From an uncultured Anaeroplasmataceae bacterium (GTDB lineage: Bacteria > Bacillota_I > Bacilli_A > Acholeplasmatales > Anaeroplasmataceae), in the NCBI GenBank assembly GCA_944325695.1, contig CALVBA010000012.1:1-36479 (forward strand): a DNA stretch of 36,479 bases. Direction: 5' to 3'. Numbering within the stretch: position 1 is the stretch's first letter; every line of letters begins with the position of its first letter. The position numbers and the translations under genes were made by a program. Below, in pieces: positions 1-6,189 of the stretch. The notes below the pieces were generated by a model, which worked only from the letters and a program-made list of their open reading frames with translations, had not been told where the DNA came from and searched no databases.

Positions 1-75
1 ATTTAAAACACCCAATGAAGTCATGCTTGGTTTATAACTTACATTAGGTGTTGCACTTAATTTGACAAATCATCT
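1..75 (+). mobile_element. Right end of a probable IS30-family insertion sequence (partial)
   Basis: The first bases read as the last codons of an IS30-type transposase. They are followed, just past the stop codon, by a GTTGCACTT...TTGACA stretch that resembles the terminal inverted repeats I recall from IS30-family elements. The rest of the element lies outside the window, so neither the other inverted repeat nor the target duplication can be seen. A TTGACA hexamer (62-67) faces out of the element towards the Rnf operon. This is an inference from a short stretch. Confidence 0.45.
2..37 (+). CDS. C-terminal tail of a putative IS30-like transposase (5' end outside window)
   Basis: The only open frame entering from the left edge reads F-K-T-P-N-E-V-M-L-G-L and then stops (TAA at 35-37). 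IS30-family DDE transposases typically end in a segment like 'RPRK.LG(F/Y)KTPxEV', so the KTPNEV motif just before the stop fits that family. Only 11 codons are visible and no catalytic residues can be checked. It could be the tail of another protein. Confidence 0.45.
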   Translation, partial: FKTPNEVMLGL

Positions 76-142
76 TTGTTAAAAATGTAAGAAAACGACG
101 ATTTAAAATTCCGATTTAGGTCTTTAAATTAAAATACATTTA

Positions 143-151
143 TGTTATCAT
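143..151 (+). promoter_or_regulatory. Candidate extended -10 promoter of the rnf operon
   Basis: TG-T-TATCAT (143-151) is an extended -10 element, giving a start near 158 and a leader of about 38 nt before rnfC. No good -35 hexamer lies 16-18 nt upstream. The TTGACA at 62-67 is too far away for this -10 and has only a poor -10 of its own (near 85-90). Confidence 0.4.
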
Positions 152-195
152 TTATATGAAAATGCTTTACATAAATTTATTTTAGAGGTGATAAA

Positions 196-1491
196 ATGAT
201 ATCAAAAGCTAGGTATATTGAAAATACTGAATCTTTAACAGAGGATTTACCGTTAATCAAATATGAAAATCCGGATTATATCTATTTAGCATTGACAAAC
301 GCTCGATGCAATAAAGGGGAAGTTTATGTTAAAGAAGGAGATTATGTCAAGATAGGACAAGTAATAGGAATCAGAAAGTCTTCTTTTTTTGAGCAAAATA
401 TTCATTCAACGGTTAGTGGAACAGTTGAAGGAATTGTTAAGAAGTTTCATCGTACAGGAAAATTACTTGATTTTATTAAAATTAAAAACGATAAATTAGC
501 TATTTATGATGAATCGATTAAAGATCGTACAGATGATGAAATAGCTCGCTTAACAAAAGATGATTTTACGAAAATTGTTAAGGATTGTTCGATTGTTGGA
601 TTAGGAGGAAGTTCATTTCCAACTTATGTTAAATTTGCTTCAGATGATCCGATTGATACTATTTTAATCAATGGAGTAGAGTGTGAACCATTATTGACTA
701 GTGATCAACGTTTAATGCTGGAATATCCTGACCGTATTATGAAAGGTATTGAGTATACATTGCAGGCTTTTAAAGCTAAAAGAGCTGTTATTGCGATTAA
801 ACATAAATATCAAAAAGTTTTTGAAGTGTTACAAGAAGCACAAAAACGTTATCCAAAATTAAATATTGAAATTAAACGTGTTGGGGATTATTATCCTCAA
901 GGTTGGGAAATTGAGTTAATTAAAAGTGCATTAAATGTAAAAATACCTGTAGGCGAATTACCATCTAAATTTGGAATTATTACCTTTAACGTTTCAACAA
1001 TTGTTGGAATTTACCGTGCTGTAAAACATAATAGTCCGGTTTTAATGCGTAATTTTACTGTAAGTGGTGATGGAATAAAAACTCCAGCTAATTTCCGCGT
1101 TCGTATCGGAACACCAGTTATGGACTTAATTGAGAAATGTGGTGGATATGAAGGTGATCAAAACAAGGTATTTATTATGGGTGGACCAATGATGGGGGCT
1201 AACCTTGTTAAAGATGATGCCATTATTACTAAAACTTGTACATCAGTAATTGTTTTACAAGAAAAAAATTACGTTGAAGAACCATGTGTTCGTTGTGGAT
1301 CATGCGTATATTCATGTCCAGTTGGTATTCAACCTGTGCAAATTATGAATGCGTATAAAATGAAAGATCAAAAAGCATTAAATGGGTTAGATGTGAATCG
1401 TTGTATTGGATGTGGGTTATGTACATATGCTTGTACTTCAAAAATTGATGTAAAAGATTATGTTCGACGTGCAAAAATGTTAATCAAGTAA
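196..1491 (+). CDS. rnfC: Rnf electron transport complex subunit C (RnfC)
   Basis: Peripheral, cytoplasm-facing Rnf subunit that exchanges electrons with NADH and passes them on through Fe-S centres. The N-terminal 100 residues look like the RnfC barrel-sandwich domain. The flavin/NADH-binding 51-kDa-like domain follows, with G137-G-S-S-F-P at the usual glycine-rich loop and the NGVECEP motif. An SLBB-like stretch comes next. The C-terminus has two 4Fe-4S motifs, C364-x2-C367-x2-C370-x3-C374 and C403-x2-C406-x2-C409-x3-C413. The 431-aa length fits the family. The ATG is preceded by GAGGTG at a good distance. It is the first gene of a tightly packed operon. Confidence 0.96.
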   Translation: MISKARYIENTESLTEDLPLIKYENPDYIYLALTNARCNKGEVYVKEGDYVKIGQVIGIRKSSFFEQNIHSTVSGTVEGIVKKFHRTGKLLDFIKIKNDKLAIYDESIKDRTDDEIARLTKDDFTKIVKDCSIVGLGGSSFPTYVKFASDDPIDTILINGVECEPLLTSDQRLMLEYPDRIMKGIEYTLQAFKAKRAVIAIKHKYQKVFEVLQEAQKRYPKLNIEIKRVGDYYPQGWEIELIKSALNVKIPVGELPSKFGIITFNVSTIVGIYRAVKHNSPVLMRNFTVSGDGIKTPANFRVRIGTPVMDLIEKCGGYEGDQNKVFIMGGPMMGANLVKDDAIITKTCTSVIVLQEKNYVEEPCVRCGSCVYSCPVGIQPVQIMNAYKMKDQKALNGLDVNRCIGCGLCTYACTSKIDVKDYVRRAKMLIK

Positions 1492-1507
1492 AAGGAGAGT
1501 AAATAAT

Positions 1508-2614
1508 ATGAAATTAGTCCGAAAAACTAGTCCTTATTTACGTAGAAAAGCTGATGTTTCACGGATGATGTTAGATGTTTTAATAGCGTTAACACCTATT
1601 GTGATTTTTTCGCTTTATTATTTTGGTTTAGGGGCTTTAAAGGTTATTTTAACTTCAGTAATTACAATGGTAATTTGTGAAGCATTGTTTGTAGCTTTAG
1701 TAAATATTCCTGAAAAAAAAGAAAATGAAAGAAGTTTTATTCGTCTATTTTCTAAAGAAAATCTACGAATAATGTTTAAAAATTATCGAAAAACTAATTT
1801 GTTATCATCATTAGTTAGTGCAATTATTTATGCAATGATTATGCCAGCTGGTTGTTCTATTTTTGTTTTAGTTATTGGAGCATTAGCTGGAATTGTATTA
1901 GGTAAATTAGTTTTTGGTGGATTAGGATCAAACATTTTCAATCCAGCTGCAGTTGGACGTATTTTTGTAATGGCATGTGGATTTCCAATTGTCGCAACAA
2001 ATGTTGACGCTACTACTGGAGCGACACCTCTACAAGATTTAAAAAATGTTATTGATGGTGTTTCAACACAATACAGTAGTATTAATGATTTTTTAAGCAA
2101 TACTAATTATTCTTTATCAGAATTATTTTTAGGAACTGTTCCAGGAGCAATTGGTGAGGTAAGCTGTCTATTAATTTTAATTGGAGCAATTTATTTGTTT
2201 GTACGCCGAAGTGCTGATTTCCGTGCAACACTAGCTTGCTTAGGTGGATTTATTTTTGTGAATTTTTTTGCAGCGCTTGCTTTAAATGCTAATATTGTGC
2301 AATTTATTTTATTTAATCTTTTGGCTGGTGGAATTTTATTTGCAGCTGTTTTTATGGTAACAGATCCAATTACATCACCGGTTACGGGTCGTGGGCGAAT
2401 CGTATATGGAATGTTAGTTGGAATTATTGCTTCATTTATTCGTTTATTTGGAGCATATCCAGAAGGTGCAGCTTTTGCGATTTTAATTATGAATATGTTA
2501 GTACCAGTAATTGACTATTATAGATGGTCAAATACAAAATATACACCAAAATACTTTGCTTTTGTAGCAATATGTTTAGCATTAACAGCTACATTAGTAT
2601 TTGTTGGATTATAG
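1508..2614 (+). CDS. rnfD: Rnf complex subunit D (RnfD), flavinylated membrane subunit
   Basis: Integral membrane subunit of the NqrB/RnfD family and part of the ion-translocating core. The sequence is mostly hydrophobic helices. The motif T170-G-A-T173 is the site where this family carries covalent FMN on the last Thr, attached by ApbE; T173 is the likely residue. The GLGSNIFNPAAVGR and TDPITSPVTG segments are family hallmarks. The 368-aa length is normal, and the start is preceded by AAGGAGAG. It lies 16 nt after rnfC and is followed at once by rnfG, whose ribosome binding site overlaps the rnfD stop. Confidence 0.96.
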   Translation: MKLVRKTSPYLRRKADVSRMMLDVLIALTPIVIFSLYYFGLGALKVILTSVITMVICEALFVALVNIPEKKENERSFIRLFSKENLRIMFKNYRKTNLLSSLVSAIIYAMIMPAGCSIFVLVIGALAGIVLGKLVFGGLGSNIFNPAAVGRIFVMACGFPIVATNVDATTGATPLQDLKNVIDGVSTQYSSINDFLSNTNYSLSELFLGTVPGAIGEVSCLLILIGAIYLFVRRSADFRATLACLGGFIFVNFFAALALNANIVQFILFNLLAGGILFAAVFMVTDPITSPVTGRGRIVYGMLVGIIASFIRLFGAYPEGAAFAILIMNMLVPVIDYYRWSNTKYTPKYFAFVAICLALTATLVFVGL

Positions 2615-2624
2615 GAGGGAGATT

Positions 2625-4433
2625 ATGAAGAATAATTTCATTATTGCCTTAAAATTATTTGTAATTACGGCACTTAGTGCTTGTTTAATCGCTATTACCA
2701 ATTACTTTACTGCACCAATTATTCAGGCTAATAAAGATAAAGTAGCATATGCTGCATATATTGAAATTTTTGAAGATTTTAATAGTGTTAATTCTAAATT
2801 TAAAACTTATGATGATGGTGTAATTTATCAAGAGATTGAAGTTTATGACGCTAATAATTCATTAGTAGGATTTTTATATAGTGGTCGTAAAACCAATAGT
2901 TTTGGAACAATCGATTTAATTGTTGGTATAAACCCTGATGGGACTTTAAAAGAAGTTGTAACCGTGGAAGTAAGTCAAACAAAAGGTGGAGTTGATGATC
3001 ATATTAATAATGCTTATCAATCAGGTATGACGCAAACTGATATTGAAAACATTGATACTAAAAATGGTGTTACAGTAGGATCGAATACGGCTAAAGATAT
3101 CGTTTTAAGCGCTTATCAAATGTTTACTGGTGATTTTACTGATTATGTTAAAGAAGCTAGTGATAAATTATTTGGTAATATTTCAGGGTATGATTATTCA
3201 AAAACAATTACTAAAAAAGTTAATTACCAAGAAGATAAATTTAAAGTAAATACGATCTACACAATTATGAATAATAACAATATTGTAATTGGGTATATGT
3301 ATGATGCTTTTATTGATAATTCGTCACAATATTCAACTGCCAGTTTACAAGCATATGTTGGAATCGATTTAGATGGTAAATTGGTTGATATGGTTGAAAT
3401 TGAATATATTCAATCTTACGCTGAACAATTTAAAGACTATTTAAATAATCACCCTATTGCCGGTAAAACCGAAGAAGAAATCGCTAATATGGATGTTACT
3501 AATAGTGGTGTTACAGGTACTTTAACAGCGATGAAAGAAATGCTTGCAAAAGTTTTTGTATATCACGAAAATAATTCACAATATCGTATGTTATTTCCTG
3601 AGTACGATGCGTCTAATTCGACAAGAAAAGAGTATTCAGAAGAAATTATTTATCAAGAAATTACTGTTCGTGATGAAAACAATCAATTATTAGGATATAT
3701 TTATAACGGACGAAAAGATGTTTATAGTGCTTCTGGAAAAAAATTTGGTTATATTGATTTGATGGTTGGAGTTAATATTGATTTAACAATTAAAGAAGTT
3801 TTAATTAATGATATTTCACAAACAAAAGATGGTGTTGATGAGCACGTCAATAACGCTTATGCACCTGGTATGACACAAGATGATGTTGATAAAGTTGATA
3901 CATCTAATGGTGTAACATATGGTTCTAATGTTGCTAAAGAAATTGTTAAAGAAGCATTAAATAAACGTCAAAAAAATGCATTAGATACATTATTTACTGC
4001 AAATTATAGCTTTGATAATACAGTAGTTGAACAAGTTAATTATAAAGACGATAAGTTCCAAGTAAATTATAAATATATCGTAAAAGATGATAGTGGTAAT
4101 ATAATTGGTTATATGTATGATGTTTTTATTGATAATTCATCACAATATTCTAAAGCAAGCTTACAAGCATATGTTGGAATTGATTTAAATGGTAGTATTA
4201 TTGATATGTTAGAAATCAATTATGTTCAATCATATGCAACGCAATTTAAAGAATATTTAGACAAACATTCTATCGCTTCTAAAACCGAAGAAGAAATCGC
4301 TAATATGGATATTACTAATAGTGGTGTTACAGGTACTTTAACAGCGATGAAAGAAATGCTTGCTAAAACATTTAACTATCACAATACTAATCAAGGAGTT
4401 ATTAGTTTTAAGGGGGTAGATTTAAATGACTAA
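2625..4433 (+). CDS. rnfG: Rnf complex subunit G (RnfG), enlarged, with four FMN-binding-like modules
   Basis: RnfG is anchored by one N-terminal helix and exposes an FMN-binding domain outside the membrane, where ApbE attaches FMN to a Thr in an [S/T]-G-A-[S/T] motif. The usual length is about 200 aa; this one has 602. After a typical anchor (residues 5-28) the protein is an A1-B1-A2-B2 array, two copies of a roughly 272-residue unit. Each module ends in a flavin-site-like motif: NGVT (T150), SGVT (T297), NGVT (T431) and SGVT (T569). All four have Val in place of Ala. B1 and B2 keep the following Gly-Thr, whereas A1 and A2 have V/Y-Gly-Ser. The ATG at 2625 follows AGGAGGG; an in-frame TTG at 2601 lies inside rnfD and has no ribosome binding site. 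Whether all four sites bind FMN is inference. Confidence 0.9.
   Translation: MKNNFIIALKLFVITALSACLIAITNYFTAPIIQANKDKVAYAAYIEIFEDFNSVNSKFKTYDDGVIYQEIEVYDANNSLVGFLYSGRKTNSFGTIDLIVGINPDGTLKEVVTVEVSQTKGGVDDHINNAYQSGMTQTDIENIDTKNGVTVGSNTAKDIVLSAYQMFTGDFTDYVKEASDKLFGNISGYDYSKTITKKVNYQEDKFKVNTIYTIMNNNNIVIGYMYDAFIDNSSQYSTASLQAYVGIDLDGKLVDMVEIEYIQSYAEQFKDYLNNHPIAGKTEEEIANMDVTNSGVTGTLTAMKEMLAKVFVYHENNSQYRMLFPEYDASNSTRKEYSEEIIYQEITVRDENNQLLGYIYNGRKDVYSASGKKFGYIDLMVGVNIDLTIKEVLINDISQTKDGVDEHVNNAYAPGMTQDDVDKVDTSNGVTYGSNVAKEIVKEALNKRQKNALDTLFTANYSFDNTVVEQVNYKDDKFQVNYKYIVKDDSGNIIGYMYDVFIDNSSQYSKASLQAYVGIDLNGSIIDMLEINYVQSYATQFKEYLDKHSIASKTEEEIANMDITNSGVTGTLTAMKEMLAKTFNYHNTNQGVISFKGVDLND
3464..3547 (+). repeat. 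Intragenic 84-nt near-identical repeat, copy 1 (rnfG B1 module)
   Basis: Identical to 4280-4363 except for one base (G to A at the second-last Asp-[V/I] codon region). It covers the K-T-E-E-E-I-A to A-M-K-E-M-L segment around the flavin-site-like Thr. The offset is 816 nt, exactly 272 codons. Confidence 0.9.
4280..4363 (+). repeat. Intragenic 84-nt near-identical repeat, copy 2 (rnfG B2 module)
   Basis: Second copy of the 3464-3547 repeat, one mismatch in 84 nt. The flanking module sequence is clearly more diverged than this core, which suggests recent gene conversion or strong selection at the DNA level. Confidence 0.9.
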
Positions 4434-5058
4434 AAAAGAAAATTTTCTAAAAGGGTTCGTTAAAGAAAATCCAATCTTTGTGTTTTTACTAGGGATGTGT
4501 CCATCTTTAGCAACGACAACGAGTTTAGAATCCGCTTTTGGAATGGGACTTTTAGTTTTATTTGTTTTAATTGGATCTAACTGTTTGATATCACTTTTAA
4601 AAAATTTTATTCCAAATGAAATTCGTATTCCGGCTTATATTGTTATTATCGCAACGTTTGTAACAATCATTAAAATGTTATGTGATGCTTTTGCTCCGGC
4701 ATTAGCTAATTCATTAGGAGTATTTATTTCTCTAATCGTAGTAAACTGTATTATCTTAGGACGTGCTGAAGCATTTGCTAGCAAAAATAATGTCTTAGAT
4801 TCATTTATTGATGCGATTAGTATGGGATTAGGATTTACAATGTCGTTAATGATTATCGGATTATTCCGTGAATTATTAGGAACAGGCGCAATAGCTTTTG
4901 GTAAATATTTACCAATCGGAGTGTCAGGAAGTATTCAATTATGGCCTAGTTATGCCATCCCATTATTTGTTCAATCTCCAGGAGCATTCTTTGTATTAGG
5001 AATTATTTTAGCTATTATTGAAGTTTTTAAAAATGTTAAAGGTGGTGCTACGAAATGA
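4426..5058 (+). CDS. rnfE: Rnf complex subunit E (RnfE)
   Basis: One of the two homologous membrane subunits (RnfA and RnfE, NqrD/NqrE-type) that form the inverted core of the pump and share an intramembrane Fe-S centre. Here the L-x-V-N-C-I-I-L-G-R-A-E-A segment holds the conserved Cys facing the membrane. It has about six hydrophobic helices and 210 aa, normal for the family. The ATG at 4426 overlaps the rnfG end by 8 nt and follows an AAGGGGG ribosome binding site inside rnfG, so translation is probably coupled. Confidence 0.95.
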   Translation: MTKKENFLKGFVKENPIFVFLLGMCPSLATTTSLESAFGMGLLVLFVLIGSNCLISLLKNFIPNEIRIPAYIVIIATFVTIIKMLCDAFAPALANSLGVFISLIVVNCIILGRAEAFASKNNVLDSFIDAISMGLGFTMSLMIIGLFRELLGTGAIAFGKYLPIGVSGSIQLWPSYAIPLFVQSPGAFFVLGIILAIIEVFKNVKGGATK

Positions 5059-5639
5059 CAATTCAAACATTTTTAGTTTCTTTATTCAGTGCAATGTTAA
5101 TAAATAACGTTATTCTATCGCGTTTTTATGGAATTTGTCCGTTTTTAGGAGTATCGAAAAAAATTGATAGTGCCATTGGTATGGGAGCTGCCGTTTTCTT
5201 TGTTATGTTACTTGCTACTTTATTGACATACCCACTATATCATTACGTATTATCACCATTAAACATCCCATTTATGGATACTATTTCCTTTATTTTAGTT
5301 ATCGCTTCAATCGTACAATTAGTTGAAATGATTATTAAAAAATATAGCGCTTCACTTTATAAATCGCTTGGAGTATTCTTACCTTTAATCACAACTAACT
5401 GTGCTGTATTAGGGGTAGCCCAAGGAAATATTAATTCCGGATATGGCTTTTTAGAATCATTAAGTAATACAATTGGTACATCATTAGGATTTGCTATTAT
5501 CTTATTTATGTTCTCATGTATTCGTACTAGATTAGAATCATCGAATGTACCTAAAGCTTTTAAAGGAGCACCGATTGCTTTAATTACTGCGGGTTTAATG
5601 GCCTTAGCTTTCATGGGATTATCAGGATTATTAGGATAG
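5055..5639 (+). CDS. rnfA: Rnf complex subunit A (RnfA)
   Basis: Membrane subunit homologous to RnfE in opposite topology. The hallmarks are N-N-V-I-L-S-R-F-Y-G-I-C-P-F-L-G-V near the N-terminus, with a conserved Cys, and the T-T-N-C-A-V-L-G-V-A segment in the middle. Together with RnfE these Cys residues are known to hold a membrane 2Fe-2S centre. It is 194 aa with six predicted helices. The start overlaps rnfE by 4 nt (ATGA). Confidence 0.95.
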   Translation: MTIQTFLVSLFSAMLINNVILSRFYGICPFLGVSKKIDSAIGMGAAVFFVMLLATLLTYPLYHYVLSPLNIPFMDTISFILVIASIVQLVEMIIKKYSASLYKSLGVFLPLITTNCAVLGVAQGNINSGYGFLESLSNTIGTSLGFAIILFMFSCIRTRLESSNVPKAFKGAPIALITAGLMALAFMGLSGLLG

Positions 5640-5640
5640 T

Positions 5641-5826
5641 ATGGAACAATTAATCGGTTTTATTGTTATTGTTGCAATGATCTTGCTATATTTTGGACTT
5701 TACTATCTAAATAAAAAAACCCCACTACCTAAAGGTTGTGAGAATTTAGTTAATAGTGAAAAATGTCAATCATGTAGTAACATTACATGTCAATTCCATA
5801 AGGAAGGGGATAGAAAAGATGATTAG
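5641..5826 (+). CDS. Small membrane protein with a four-Cys motif, inside the rnf operon
   Basis: 61 aa: one N-terminal transmembrane helix (about residues 4-23), then a short tail with C33-x8-C42-x2-C45-x4-C50 and H53. The four Cys could bind an Fe-S cluster or zinc. It sits 1 nt after rnfA, and its stop overlaps the start of rnfB by 8 nt, so it is made with the Rnf complex. I do not recognise a family. The layout (single helix plus small Cys tail) resembles FeoB-associated Cys-rich proteins, but the context argues for an Rnf accessory protein. It may replace or deliver one of the redox centres missing from the short RnfB; that is inference. Confidence 0.75.
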   Translation: MEQLIGFIVIVAMILLYFGLYYLNKKTPLPKGCENLVNSEKCQSCSNITCQFHKEGDRKDD

Positions 5827-6139
5827 TGTATTATATGCTTTCTTAGTGTTAGGAGCTTTCGGGTTATTATTTGGATTTGGGCTAGCATTAGCATCTAAAT
5901 TCTTTCATGTTGAAGTGGATACAAGAGTAGAAGATATCACTAAAATGCTTCCAAATTATAATTGTGGAGCTTGTGGAAATCCTGGATGTGCTGGGTTTGC
6001 TGAAAAAATCGTTAGCGGAGAAGCAGAACACTTATCTGCTTGTAAACCAGGTAATGTTGAAAAACATTTTAATCCGATTTTACAATATTTAAAAGACCAT
6101 CCGAATGCAGATGGTTCAATAAATAAAATAAAAATTTAG
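5819..6139 (+). CDS. rnfB: Short RnfB: membrane anchor plus single 4Fe-4S domain, no ferredoxin domains
   Basis: RnfB is the subunit thought to receive electrons from ferredoxin. Full-length members (about 260 aa or more) have an N-terminal helix, a 4Fe-4S domain of the PF04060 type and then ferredoxin-like domains with further clusters. This protein is 106 aa. It keeps the helix (residues 3-26) and the first Fe-S domain (C49-x2-C52-x4-C57-x17-C75, in N-C-G-A-C-G-N-P-G-C), then ends 31 residues later. A terminator follows at once and no CxxCxxC coding remains downstream, so this is not a frameshift. The ATG at 5819 follows AAGGAAGGGG; an upstream in-frame extension lies within the previous gene. 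Confidence 0.9.
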   Translation: MISVLYAFLVLGAFGLLFGFGLALASKFFHVEVDTRVEDITKMLPNYNCGACGNPGCAGFAEKIVSGEAEHLSACKPGNVEKHFNPILQYLKDHPNADGSINKIKI

Positions 6140-6162
6140 GCTCAAATATTTGAGCCTTTTTT
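6139..6162 (+). terminator. Intrinsic terminator after rnfB
   Basis: The palindrome GGCTCAAATATTTGAGCC (6139-6156) is followed by six T. It overlaps the rnfB stop codon. The next gene starts only 27 nt after the T run. Confidence 0.85.
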
Positions 6163-6189
6163 GGATAATTAACTAAAGGATGTGATTTT

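Noticed and set aside
76-92. Possible Rex-type operator before rnfC (TTGTTAA half-site)
   Set aside because: Only one half-site is present; the second half does not form the expected inverted repeat.
2601-2624. Earlier in-frame TTG start for RnfG
   Set aside because: It lies inside rnfD and has no ribosome binding site; the ATG at 2625 has AGGAGGG and starts a typical RnfG anchor.
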